DNA from: an uncultured Alphaproteobacteria bacterium
GTDB lineage: Bacteria; Pseudomonadota; Alphaproteobacteria; RF32; CAG-239
DNA: 32,319 bases
Direction of reading: 5' to 3'
Assembly (NCBI GenBank): GCA_944393175.1
Contig: CALXZH010000027.1
Coordinates: 118,926 to 151,244 of the forward strand
This document shows, piece by piece, positions 25,038 through 32,190 of this stretch. The notes beneath the pieces were generated by a model. It was given only the letters and a program-made list of their open reading frames with translations. It was not told the origin of the DNA and did no database searches. Made by a program: the position numbers and the translations under genes. Position 1 is the stretch's first letter. The number at the start of each line of letters is the position of its first letter.

Positions 25038-25883
25038 TTATTTTTTCAAAATTACACATCTCTCGATTTGGCCTAAATCGGCAACGATTTTTACCAAGTT
25101 AAGCCCGGCTTGCTCAAATATCTCTGCCACCGCTTGCGCTTGATTTATGCCGACCTCAAGCAAGATATGACCCCCGGTTTGGAGCAGTGGCGGCGTAATG
25201 CTCGCAAGTTGCCGGTAGTGATACAGACCATCTTTTCCCCCGTCCAATGCCGACATTGGGTCATAATTTTTGACATCATCCTCAAGTGAGGTTATATCTT
25301 GCGTTGGAATGTACGGAGGATTTGACACTATCATATCAACCGGGGAATCTAATAATTCAGACAGTTTTTCATCAAACCAATCGGAATTAATCCATTTTAC
25401 TCGGTTGGATAGCTCTAATATATCGGCATTTTTTTTGGCAACCAGCAACGCTTTTGAGGAGATGTCTATACCTTGCCCATAGGCATTTTTTCTTTCAGCC
25501 AAAAGAGAAAGTAAAATGCAGCCCGAACCGGTGCCAAAATCTATAATTTTTACTTTTTGCTCTTGAGGCAAAAGTTTGAGTGCCTCTTCCACTAAAACTT
25601 CAGTATCCGGCCTCGGAGATAATACATCCTCGTTGACCACAAAGTCATATTTATAAAATCCTTTTGTACCTAAAATTTTATCTAATGGTTTGTGTGCAAG
25701 GCGTTGAGTGATAATGGCTGCAATTTTTTTTGCTTCTTTGGGGCTTAATTTGTCGTCCATTAAAGCTATCTCATTTTCATCCTTATTGCAGACAAAGCTC
25801 AAAATTCTTTTGGCTTCAAGCCTTGGCGATTCAATTCCTGCACGGCTTAAAGTCGTAGAAATTTCTGTTAATACTCGGTTCAT
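25038..25883 (-). CDS. prmC: release factor glutamine methyltransferase
   Basis: 281 aa. It N5-methylates the glutamine of the GGQ motif of RF1 and RF2, so prfB in this window encodes a substrate. The N-terminal helical domain (1-70) is followed by the SAM domain with FGTGSGCILLSL (116-127) and the catalytic NPPY (188-191) in MIVSNPPYIP. KGFYKYDFVVNEDVLSPRPDTE is the family linker. prfA, its common neighbour, is not here; upstream is instead a 64-aa unknown gene 31 bases away. Confidence 0.95.
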   Translation of the reverse strand: MNRVLTEISTTLSRAGIESPRLEAKRILSFVCNKDENEIALMDDKLSPKEAKKIAAIITQRLAHKPLDKILGTKGFYKYDFVVNEDVLSPRPDTEVLVEEALKLLPQEQKVKIIDFGTGSGCILLSLLAERKNAYGQGIDISSKALLVAKKNADILELSNRVKWINSDWFDEKLSELLDSPVDMIVSNPPYIPTQDITSLEDDVKNYDPMSALDGGKDGLYHYRQLASITPPLLQTGGHILLEVGINQAQAVAEIFEQAGLNLVKIVADLGQIERCVILKK

Positions 25884-25914
25884 CGGAATTTTTACTCAGA
25901 AATTGAAAATCTGC

Positions 25915-26109
25915 TTAATTAAGCTCACGGACAGTTGCTGAATGTTCAATTTCAGCCGATTGGGGCGTGTCTTCTTTGTCTTTTTGAGAACGTATAAATT
26001 GCAAATGGAAGGAAATTTTTGCACGCAAAGGCTCAAAATCAAGGCTTTCAGAGAATCTTCCCTGATATATAAATCCTTGCTTTTGAGTGGTTTGCGTGGC
26101 TGTATCCAT
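25915..26109 (-). CDS. small unknown protein, 64 aa, between rpoH and prmC
   Basis: Not recognised. It has a strong ribosome site (AAGGA, about 7 bases before ATG 26109) and a near-consensus promoter just upstream, so I believe it is a real, well-expressed gene. The central segment FIYQGRFSESLDFEPLRAKISFHLQFI reads like a compact beta/alpha unit; both ends are polar and probably flexible. No signal peptide, membrane helix or cysteine. It is followed by prmC after 31 bases. It might be a small regulator or ribosome-associated protein; this is a guess. Confidence 0.65.
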   Translation of the reverse strand: MDTATQTTQKQGFIYQGRFSESLDFEPLRAKISFHLQFIRSQKDKEDTPQSAEIEHSATVRELN

Positions 26110-26141
26110 ATTAATTTTCCTTATCTGCCTTTTCGTGCTTT

Positions 26142-26170
26142 ATTATAGCATATTTATGCTGCCATTTCAA
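26142..26170 (-). promoter_or_regulatory. near-consensus promoter within the rpoH 3' end
   Basis: On the minus strand TTGAAA (26170-26165), exactly 17 bases, TATAAT (26147-26142). This is the best promoter match in the window. The -35 lies in the last rpoH codons and the start would be about 25 bases before the 64-aa gene, giving that gene and prmC a supply independent of rpoH. Confidence 0.75.
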
Positions 26171-27047
26171 GTTTTACAAGTGATGACAGATGTTCAAAAG
26201 CTTTCTTTTCTATCTGACGTACACGCTCACGGCTAACACCAAATTTGGCACCTAACTCTTCCAACGTAACAGGTTCGTCAACGAGCATACGGTTTTCTAT
26301 AATGTAGCGCTCACGGTCATTCAGTTTTGCCAAGCATTTTTGCAAAACTTTTTGTTTGTACTTGACTTCCTCTTTATTGGCAATTTTAGCTTCAACATTT
26401 TGGCGATTATCTACCAAAAAGTCAATTTGCTCACTTGTGCCATCATCGCCGGCAGCAACATTTAAGGATTTATCCCCGCCGATACGTTGGTTCATTTCGA
26501 CAACGTCTTGCTCATCAACAACTAATTCTTTGGCTATCTTTTTAACAACTTCAGGCTCAAGAGCTTTGTTTTCATAAAGACCTAAGCGTGCCTTAATGCG
26601 GCTTAAGTTATAAAACAACTTCTTTTGCGCAGCAACCGTACCGATTTTGACCAAAGACCAAGAACGCAAAATATAATCATTAATTGCGGCCTTAATCCAC
26701 CATATTGCATAAGTCGAAAGACGAACTTTTTTATCCAAATCAAATTTTTTAACTGCCTGCATTAAGCCAATGTTGGCCTCAGACACAATGTCTGCCAGAG
26801 GCAAACCGTAACGACGATAAGTCAGTGCTATTTTAGCGGCTAAACGCAAATGAGACGTTACCAACTTTTCGGCCGCTTTCAAATTGCCGTTGTGTTTGAA
26901 ATCGACAATCAAGCTTTGCTCTTCGTTTTCACTTAATACAGGAAATTTCTTAATTTGTTCAAAATAGGCAAATAAACTATTTTCTTCAATAACAAGAGGT
27001 AATTTAGCGTTGTTGTTCACAACCATTACATTTGTATTCTCAGACAT
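26154..27047 (-). CDS. rpoH: heat-shock sigma factor RpoH (sigma-32)
   Basis: 297 aa. Region 2 is present (SHLRLAAKIALTYRRYGLPLADIVSEANIGLMQAVKKFD, and WWIKAAINDYIL), followed by the RpoH-specific box QKKLFYNLSRIK (141-152), which separates it from RpoD-type factors. Region 4.2 is VTLEELGAKFGVSRERVRQIEKKAF. It directs polymerase to chaperone and protease genes, probably including clpB here. Its leader has a hairpin and a promoter with flanking inverted repeats. Many alphaproteobacteria have more than one RpoH; whether this is RpoH1 or RpoH2 type cannot be told. Confidence 0.95.
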   Translation of the reverse strand: MSENTNVMVVNNNAKLPLVIEENSLFAYFEQIKKFPVLSENEEQSLIVDFKHNGNLKAAEKLVTSHLRLAAKIALTYRRYGLPLADIVSEANIGLMQAVKKFDLDKKVRLSTYAIWWIKAAINDYILRSWSLVKIGTVAAQKKLFYNLSRIKARLGLYENKALEPEVVKKIAKELVVDEQDVVEMNQRIGGDKSLNVAAGDDGTSEQIDFLVDNRQNVEAKIANKEEVKYKQKVLQKCLAKLNDRERYIIENRMLVDEPVTLEELGAKFGVSRERVRQIEKKAFEHLSSLVKLEMAA

Positions 27048-27078
27048 ATATATTCAACCTTCTTTCTTAATAGGATAT

Positions 27079-27105
27079 TGCGCTCTGGGTTTTCCCCTCG
27101 GCGCA
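27079..27105 (-). promoter_or_regulatory. rpoH leader hairpin
   Basis: Read on the minus strand TGCGC-CGA-GGG-GAAAA-CCC-AGA-GCGCA: two GC-rich stems with a symmetric 3x3 internal loop. It lies in the predicted leader about 31 bases before the ATG. rpoH mRNAs in other bacteria can be thermosensors, but this hairpin does not visibly pair with the ribosome site (AGAAGG). Confidence 0.45.
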
Positions 27106-27112
27106 GTTTTGA

Positions 27113-27141
27113 ATGCTAGTACTTTTTTTGAAATTTTGCAA
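27113..27141 (-). promoter_or_regulatory. rpoH promoter candidate
   Basis: On the minus strand TTGCAA (27141-27136), 17 bases, TAGCAT (27118-27113). No terminator is seen after the preceding gene, so read-through from asnS may also contribute. Confidence 0.5.
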
Positions 27142-27158
27142 TATCCGTTCTTTAAATT

Positions 27159-27803
27159 TTATGAATTTTTTTGCGGATAGGTTATCAAAAATTCTTGTTT
27201 TGGGGGTAAATTTTGAATGAAATTTATAATGCTTACTTGGATTTCTCCTTGTTTGGGATAAATCAGAAGATATATGTCCGAAGCATTCCCCTGCCCTGAG
27301 TTTTTGCACAAACGCAATTCATCATCATTCAGACCCAAATTTATTTTGGTCATTAACAAATGATTGGCCACATTATAGTTTTGCTTGGAGGTAAAACCTT
27401 TCGGACTGACCTCTTGATAGGAACTTAAATATTTTAACAGAAGTTTTTGGTTGCGTCTTTCCATAATGGTCGTTGCTGGATGCTGTGCATAGTATTGTTC
27501 CGCTTTGGACTCGACCAGCTCTATCAAGAGTTTATCATTACAAGACGGAAGTATCGGATGAGGTGTCGTATCTACATAAACATTTTCCTCAAGCGGTATT
27601 GAAAAATCAAGATTTTCAATATCCTCTTCATTATTGTTTATCGGACTTTCTTCAGTGGTTTGGAGGCCGTCTTCTGCTATTTCTTTGTCTGCTTGAGTTT
27701 GAATTTGCGCAACTTGCTCTTTAAGCTCGCTTTCTTGTGCCAAGACATAATCTGAAAGTCCAAAAATTGACAAGAGGCAAGCCGAAAACAACAAATTGCG
27801 CAT
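27159..27803 (-). CDS. exported protein of unknown function, 214 aa
   Basis: Not recognised. A signal peptide covers about 1-22 (LLFSACLLSIFGLSDYVLAQ). The next 65 residues are acidic and Gln/Asn/Glu-rich, probably disordered; the rest is a small domain with two cysteines (in LPSCND and LRLCKN) that may form a disulfide, and a C-terminal strand pair (DIYLLIYPKQGEIQVSIINF). Strong ribosome site AAGGAG. It starts 15 bases after asnS and lies upstream of rpoH. The layout of signal peptide, disordered stretch and cysteine pair resembles that of the unknown protein at 13916-15058, but I see no sequence identity. Confidence 0.8.
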   Translation of the reverse strand: MRNLLFSACLLSIFGLSDYVLAQESELKEQVAQIQTQADKEIAEDGLQTTEESPINNNEEDIENLDFSIPLEENVYVDTTPHPILPSCNDKLLIELVESKAEQYYAQHPATTIMERRNQKLLLKYLSSYQEVSPKGFTSKQNYNVANHLLMTKINLGLNDDELRLCKNSGQGNASDIYLLIYPKQGEIQVSIINFIQNLPPKQEFLITYPQKNS

Positions 27804-27818
27804 ATTCTTCTCCTTGAT

Positions 27819-29207
27819 TTAAAAGTTGATACTATTGGGCGTTCTTGGAAACGGAAGTACATCTCGGATATTGGCAATGCCTGTTACCAGCATCATCATG
27901 CGTTCAAATCCTAAGCCAAAGCCTGCGTGCGGAACAGAACCATATTTACGCGAATCCAAATACCAAGAATAGTCCTCTTCCTTCATGCCCATCTCGTGAA
28001 TACGATTAACCAAAACATCATAGCGCTCTTCACGTTGAGAACCGCCTATCATCTCACCGATACCAGGTACCAAAACGTCCATTGCGGCAACCGTGCGACC
28101 GTCATCATTTAAGCGCATATAAAAGGCTTTAATTTCTTTAGGGTAATCCCTAACAATCACCGGACGCTTAAAGTGCGTTTCTGCCAAATAGCGTTCATGC
28201 TCGGTTTGCATATCAATCCCGAATTCGGGCTTATATTCAAAATTGTGGCCGGATTTTTGCATAATATCAATTGCCTCGGCATAAGTTATGCGGGCGAATC
28301 CGTTATCGACGATGTTTTGCAATTTGGCAATCAAGCCCGGTTCAACAAACTTGTCAAACAAAGCTAAGTCATCGGCGCATTTTTCCATCACATGTTTGAC
28401 GCAATAGCGCACCATATCTTCCGCTAAATCCATATCATCATAAATGTCTGCGAAAGCCATTTCAGGTTCAATCATCCAAAATTCTGCAGCATGGCGTGTG
28501 GTGTTGGAGTTTTCGGCTCTGAAAGTCGGACCAAAGGTATATATATCCCCCAACCCTAAAGCATACATTTCTCCGTTGAGTTGTCCGGATACGGTTAAGT
28601 GCGCGGCTTTGCCGAAAAAGTCTTTGCTGTAATCAACTTCTCCGTTGGGCAGCTTGGGAACGTTGTTCAAATCCAAAGTGGTTACTTGGAACATTTCGCC
28701 GGCACCCTCACAATCCGAACCGGTGATAATCGGCGTGTGTACATAGCGGAAACCGCGTTCGTTGAAAAATTTATGAATTGCAAAAGACAGCTCCGAACGA
28801 ACACGAAATGCTGCGCCATATTTATTGGTACGCGGTCTTAAATGGGCAATCGTACGCAAATATTCATCGGTGTGTTTTTTCTTTTGCAGAGGATAATCAT
28901 CCGGCGCAAGCGAGTAAATTTCAATCTCGGTTGCAACAATTTCATATTTTTGGTTGCCGCCTTTAGATTCGACCAAAGCACCGGTTACGGCAACAGATGA
29001 GCCGGTGGTGATTTTTTTGACTTCTTCATAATTACTTAAATTATTATTGGCAATAACCTGGATATTTTTAAGACAGGAACCATCATTTATTTCAATAAAC
29101 GAAAAATCTTTAGAATCGCGGCGGGTTCTTACCCAGCCTTTGACCAAAACTTGGTCAATCGTTTGGTCAGCATCAAGCAAGCTGACAATTTTTGTCCTTT
29201 TTAGCAT
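27819..29207 (-). CDS. asnS: asparaginyl-tRNA synthetase
   Basis: 462 aa class IIb synthetase that charges tRNA-Asn directly. The OB anticodon-binding domain (about 1-105) has [23 protein letters not shown]. Class II motif 2 is [21 protein letters not shown] and motif 3 is [12 protein letters not shown], with [12 protein letters not shown] at the C-terminus. The tail [10 protein letters not shown] and ENSNT in motif 2 mark AsnS rather than AspS. Many alphaproteobacteria lack asnS and amidate Asp-tRNA-Asn instead, so its presence helps lineage placement. A good divergent promoter lies upstream. Confidence 0.96.
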   Translation of the reverse strand: MLKRTKIVSLLDADQTIDQVLVKGWVRTRRDSKDFSFIEINDGSCLKNIQVIANNNLSNYEEVKKITTGSSVAVTGALVESKGGNQKYEIVATEIEIYSLAPDDYPLQKKKHTDEYLRTIAHLRPRTNKYGAAFRVRSELSFAIHKFFNERGFRYVHTPIITGSDCEGAGEMFQVTTLDLNNVPKLPNGEVDYSKDFFGKAAHLTVSGQLNGEMYALGLGDIYTFGPTFRAENSNTTRHAAEFWMIEPEMAFADIYDDMDLAEDMVRYCVKHVMEKCADDLALFDKFVEPGLIAKLQNIVDNGFARITYAEAIDIMQKSGHNFEYKPEFGIDMQTEHERYLAETHFKRPVIVRDYPKEIKAFYMRLNDDGRTVAAMDVLVPGIGEMIGGSQREERYDVLVNRIHEMGMKEEDYSWYLDSRKYGSVPHAGFGLGFERMMMLVTGIANIRDVLPFPRTPNSINF

Positions 29208-29287
29208 CTTATTAATTTCCTCAATTATTACCTTATATTCTTATGAGATTTCTTTCTTTTTACGATAATTTTACAATCGCGGTGCTT

Positions 29288-29316
29288 AATATATATCACT
29301 TATCTTTAATTGTCCA
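29288..29316 (-). promoter_or_regulatory. asnS promoter
   Basis: On the minus strand TGGACA (29316-29311), 17 bases, TATATT (29293-29288), each 5 of 6 to consensus. Confidence 0.6.
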
Positions 29317-29319
29317 GCA

Positions 29320-29351
29320 TTGACAAATGTTAATCCATGGATAAATATATA
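29320..29351 (+). promoter_or_regulatory. promoter of the lipoprotein gene
   Basis: TTGACA (29320-29325) is a perfect -35; AAATAT/ATATAT at 29343-29350 gives a 17-19 base spacer. The -35 is three bases from the asnS -35 on the other strand, and TTGTC/GACAA (29310-29326) forms an inverted repeat over both. Confidence 0.6.
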
Positions 29352-29380
29352 CCTACTCTTATTTTTGCAAGGAGACTGTC

Positions 29381-29836
29381 ATGAACAAATCAACTCTTTT
29401 AATGGCTTTGCCTTTCGCTCTGGCTTCTTTAAGCGGTTGCGCAAGCGATATTAACTCTAACTATTACAGCACCAGTTCGGTCGGGCAAGTTGCTCAAGCG
29501 CAAGGCTGCACCGTGGTTTCCGTCAGACCTATTCAAGTAGCTACGCAAAACGGCGTCGGGACTGCTGTCGGCGGTATTGCGGGCGGTATTGCAGGCTCTC
29601 AAATCGGCGGCGGTAATACGGCTCATTTGCTTGGCGCCGTCGGCGGGGCAATTTTGGGCGGTATTGCAGGCGACTTTGCTCAAAAAGAAATGACTTCTCA
29701 GTATGGTTATGAATATGTCGTACGCTTGGATAACGGAAATACCGTATCTACAACACAAGGCGGCGACGTATTACTTAACCCGGGACAACGCTGCCAAATT
29801 ATTTTTGGTAACCGTGCCAGAGTTATTCCTGACTAA
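29381..29836 (+). CDS. glycine-zipper outer-membrane lipoprotein (SlyB / 17-kDa antigen type)
   Basis: 151 aa. A lipoprotein signal peptide ends in the lipobox LSGC, with lipidated Cys20. Residues about 60-100 are Gly/Ala-rich (VGGIAGGIAGSQIGGG; LLGAVGGAILGGIAGDFA), the two-helix glycine zipper of the SlyB/Rickettsia 17-kDa antigen family. The C-terminal YEYVVRLDNGNTVSTTQGGDVLLNPGQRCQI is the usual small beta domain. SlyB-type proteins sit in the outer membrane and stabilise it under stress; the same role here is inferred. Ribosome site AAGGAG is ideal. Own promoter and terminator: a single-gene unit. Confidence 0.92.
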   Translation: MNKSTLLMALPFALASLSGCASDINSNYYSTSSVGQVAQAQGCTVVSVRPIQVATQNGVGTAVGGIAGGIAGSQIGGGNTAHLLGAVGGAILGGIAGDFAQKEMTSQYGYEYVVRLDNGNTVSTTQGGDVLLNPGQRCQIIFGNRARVIPD

Positions 29837-29852
29837 TTGTATCTTCACTTCT

Positions 29853-29883
29853 AAAAAAAAGCGGGATTTTCCCGCTTTTTTTA
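29853..29883 (+). terminator. terminator of the lipoprotein gene
   Basis: AAAAAAAGCGGGA and TCCCGCTTTTTTT form a paired A-tract, 6-bp GC-rich stem and U-tract, 17 bases after the stop. Confidence 0.9.
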
Positions 29884-29956
29884 TTTCTTATAAAATATCT
29901 TGAAAATTCATATATATCTGTTAGATTACGGGTAATAATTTTATCATTATGTGCTT

Positions 29957-30160
29957 ATGAAAATTCTCAGAACTATTTTAAAATTCGGGCTGTTGATTCT
30001 TCTCAATGCCTTGTTGTTATGTGTTATTTTTCTCATCGGTTGTTTTTTGGCAAATCTTATTAATCAATACATTAATTGGCCGGCAATCCATGTGATTATG
30101 CTCCTGATAGAAGTAAGCATATTTGTTATTTTATCTAAAAAAATAGATAAATTGCTGTGA
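29957..30160 (+). CDS. small two-helix membrane protein, 67 aa
   Basis: Not recognised. From ATG 29957 (GTG 29951 is also possible) it has two strongly hydrophobic segments, about 10-36 and 43-60, separated by NQYINWP, and a basic C-terminus (SKKIDKLL). No clear ribosome site precedes it. A strong terminator follows 17 bases after the stop, which supports a transcribed gene. Function unknown; small hairpin membrane proteins of this type often modulate larger complexes. Confidence 0.55.
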   Translation: MKILRTILKFGLLILLNALLLCVIFLIGCFLANLINQYINWPAIHVIMLLIEVSIFVILSKKIDKLL

Positions 30161-30176
30161 TTTCTATTAATTTTAG

Positions 30177-30203
30177 AGGCGAGAATGAGTTTCTCGCCTT
30201 TTT
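30177..30203 (+). terminator. strong intrinsic terminator
   Basis: AGGCGAGAA (30177-30185) and TTCTCGCCT (30191-30199), 9 bp, 5-base loop, followed by TTTT. Confidence 0.9.
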
Positions 30204-30231
30204 AGTGTATAAGTGTATTTTTTCTATAGAC

Positions 30232-30245
30232 GTCTGCTGACAGAC
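30232..30245 (+). promoter_or_regulatory. small hairpin in the thyX leader
   Basis: GTCTG (30232-30236), loop CTGA, CAGAC (30241-30245), 39 bases before the thyX ATG. An AGACGTCT palindrome overlaps it. Role unknown. Confidence 0.3.
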
Positions 30246-30284
30246 ACTGTAAGCTTGGCAAAAATATTGAAAGGATACAAAATC

Positions 30285-30938
30285 ATGGTTAAAATTGTTG
30301 CTCCGAGTGTCGAAATTATCACACCTTTAGATGGCGAGGCTATCTTAAAACATTTGGAGTTGTGCGCCCGCAACTGCTATAAAAGTGAAGACAAAATCAC
30401 CCCTGATTCTGCACGGATGATGGTTAAAAAATTGTTAGAGCTCGGGCATGAAGCAATGATTGAGCACTATAATTTTACCGTTAAACTCACCTGCGATATT
30501 GGTGTTTATAAAGATTTGACCAGACACCGCCATGTGTCTTTTGCTATTGAGAGCACTCGTTATTGCAACTATTCAAAAGGAAAATTCGGTAATGAGCTTA
30601 CCGTTATCAAGCCGTGTCATATCAAAGAAAATACACCTGAGTATGCTTTGTGGTTCAAGACCATGCAGCTCATTGAGCAAAACTATAATGCAATGGCTGT
30701 GTTGGGATGTCGTCCGGATCAACTCAGAATGCTTTTGCCGCATTCTATTAAAGCTGACGTTATCATGACCGCTAATTTACGAGAATGGAGACATATTTTT
30801 AAATTAAGATGCGCTCCTGCAGCTCACCCGAGCGTGCAAGAAGTGATGAATATGCTTTTGTCTCAGCTTAAAGCTGCCATTCCGGTTGTCTTTGACGATA
30901 TTAATTACGGAGAAGATAGTACAAAAACTGCTGCTTAG
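30285..30938 (+). CDS. thyX: flavin-dependent thymidylate synthase
   Basis: 217 aa from ATG 30285, preceded by AAAGGAT; the open frame extends 24 codons upstream but lacks a ribosome site there. It converts dUMP to dTMP with methylene-THF and reduced FAD. The ThyX signature RHRX7S is at 80-90 (RHRHVSFAIES) followed by TRYCNYS. LRMLLPHSIKADVIMTANLREWRHIFKLRC is the conserved C-terminal half. It returns THF rather than DHF, so a ThyX organism can dispense with FolA. The glycosyltransferase gene follows 12 bases later. Confidence 0.95.
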   Translation: MVKIVAPSVEIITPLDGEAILKHLELCARNCYKSEDKITPDSARMMVKKLLELGHEAMIEHYNFTVKLTCDIGVYKDLTRHRHVSFAIESTRYCNYSKGKFGNELTVIKPCHIKENTPEYALWFKTMQLIEQNYNAMAVLGCRPDQLRMLLPHSIKADVIMTANLREWRHIFKLRCAPAAHPSVQEVMNMLLSQLKAAIPVVFDDINYGEDSTKTAA

Positions 30939-30950
30939 ATTAAAACGCTT

Positions 30951-31940
30951 ATGCCAGAAATTTCCATTATTGTCCCTGTTTATCAGGTTGAAAAATATAT
31001 AGAAGAATGCTTAAACAGCATTCAAACGCAGACTTTCAAAGACTTTGAGGTCCTTCTTATTGATGATGGCTCAACGGATGGAAGTACTGACATTTGTAAA
31101 GCCTTTGCGGCAATGGATAAACGTTTTTTATATGTCAGGCAAAGTAATCAAGGTGTGTCGAATGCCCGAAATAAGGGCTTGTCTTTAGCTCAAGGAAAAT
31201 ATGTATATTTTATGGATGCAGATGATGTTGTCAGTCCGGATTTTGTACAACATATGTTTGAGTATGCAAAGAAACATCAACTCGATTTAGTGATAAATTT
31301 ATCTGTTCTGCTTAACCTTTCTCCCAAAGAGGAATTCATTATTCCAAATTTAGAGCCAGGAATTTTTACATCAACGCCGCAAAACTACTTTCATAACGGT
31401 TTTTTGTGGAATAAATTATTCAAAAAAGAATTAATTGATAAAGCTAATATTCGTTTTATTGAAAAAAGCAGGTATCGCGAAGATGAAGCTTTTATTTTAA
31501 TGTTTTACCCCTTTTGCAAAACGCATGGAATTATCCGTCACGGCTATTATTTTTACCGACAGCGTGAGGATTCTGCGATGCACTCCGTTCAAAAAAAATT
31601 AAGAAAATATGAAAAAAGTATTCAATATAACATTGAAAATACATTAAAATTTTATAAACAGTACGATTTTAGAGATTATATTCCTTTGTTATGTGATTTA
31701 CTCCCTTTTTATCATGAATGGAGTTCCCCAAAAAATTATTGGCAATTTATTAAGCAAATTAATATGGCTAATTTTTTCTTAAAATATAAACGCAACATTC
31801 ACCCTTTTATTTTTAGCGCCTTAACATCTCATGGCTATATACATTTTCGCATTAAGATGTTCTGGCTATATCACAAAGGATTCATAAAAGCCGCCAAGAA
31901 AAAATTTAGAACTTTTGTGAAAAATGCTTTTAAACGTTAG
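30951..31940 (+). CDS. family 2 glycosyltransferase
   Basis: 329 aa. The GT-A domain (1-110) has ISIIVPVYQVEKYIEECLNSI, the nucleotide-binding DDGS (38-41), QGVSNARNKGL, and the metal-binding DADD (89-92). The C-terminal 200 residues are Phe/Tyr/Lys-rich with GFLWNKLFKKELI and YREDEAFILMFYP, the usual WNK..ED motifs of polysaccharide or LPS transferases. Donor and acceptor are not predictable. It sits alone among housekeeping genes, 12 bases after thyX, with a possible T-rich terminator downstream. Confidence 0.9.
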   Translation: MPEISIIVPVYQVEKYIEECLNSIQTQTFKDFEVLLIDDGSTDGSTDICKAFAAMDKRFLYVRQSNQGVSNARNKGLSLAQGKYVYFMDADDVVSPDFVQHMFEYAKKHQLDLVINLSVLLNLSPKEEFIIPNLEPGIFTSTPQNYFHNGFLWNKLFKKELIDKANIRFIEKSRYREDEAFILMFYPFCKTHGIIRHGYYFYRQREDSAMHSVQKKLRKYEKSIQYNIENTLKFYKQYDFRDYIPLLCDLLPFYHEWSSPKNYWQFIKQINMANFFLKYKRNIHPFIFSALTSHGYIHFRIKMFWLYHKGFIKAAKKKFRTFVKNAFKR

Positions 31941-31993
31941 ATGCTTAGCTTTTCTGCCGTTTTTTATATATATCAAATCTTGTTTAATAATTT

Positions 31994-32027
31994 AAAATGC
32001 ATTTTTTTTATTTTTTTGCATTTTTTT
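31994..32027 (+). terminator. weak AT-rich terminator-like structure after the glycosyltransferase
   Basis: AAAATGCA (31994-32001) and TGCATTTT (32017-32024) can pair around a T-rich 15-base loop, followed by TTT. It overlaps the upstream side of the tRNA promoter. Confidence 0.4.
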
Positions 32028-32029
32028 GC

Positions 32030-32058
32030 TTGACCTTATGAAAAATTACCAGTATATA
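32030..32058 (+). promoter_or_regulatory. tRNA-Glu promoter
   Basis: TTGACC (32030-32035), 17 bases, TATATA (32053-32058), with T-rich sequence upstream. Start would fall about 12 bases before the tRNA. Confidence 0.75.
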
Positions 32059-32077
32059 TGCTTTCGTACTTTGAGAC

Positions 32078-32152
32078 GGTCCCATCGTCTAATGGTTAGG
32101 ACATCACCCTTTCACGGTGGTAATATGGGTTCGAATCCCGTTGGGATCACCA
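32078..32152 (+). tRNA. tRNA-Glu (anticodon TTC)
   Basis: 75 bases with encoded CCA. Acceptor stem GGTCCCA (32078-32084) pairs with TGGGATC (32142-32148) with one G-T; anticodon stem TCACC/GGTGG encloses loop CTTTCAC with anticodon TTC at 32111-32113; T-arm ATGGG-TTCGAAT-CCCGT is canonical. The D-arm GTC..GGAC follows TC. Discriminator A. Confidence 0.96.
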
Positions 32153-32159
32153 ATGCAAG

Positions 32160-32190
32160 CGGCAGGTATAAAAACTGCCGTTTTTCTTTT
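32160..32190 (+). terminator. tRNA-Glu terminator
   Basis: CGGCAG (32160-32165) and CTGCCG (32175-32180) with a 9-base loop, followed by TTTTTCTTTT. Confidence 0.85.

Larger units (their letters stand above)
27073..27146. repeat. 9-bp inverted repeat bracketing the rpoH promoter
   Basis: GGATATTGC (27073-27081) and GCAATATCC (27138-27146) are exact reverse complements 56 bases apart. One arm overlaps the candidate -35 and the other lies in the rpoH leader. The arm at the -35 would not be transcribed, so this looks like paired DNA-binding sites rather than an RNA stem. Confidence 0.5.

Noticed and set aside
27067..27309. 80-aa minus frame overlapping the exported 214-aa gene and the rpoH leader
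   Set aside because: It overlaps a better supported gene with signal peptide and strong ribosome site, and crosses the rpoH promoter; no ribosome site of its own.
30213..30284. N-terminal extension of ThyX by 24 residues
   Set aside because: No ribosome site before 30213, while AAAGGAT precedes ATG 30285, and the shorter protein has the normal ThyX start.
31981..32030. TGCATTTTTTT repeats as a mobile-element terminus
   Set aside because: Simple T-rich sequence before a tRNA promoter explains them; no transposase or target duplication is present.
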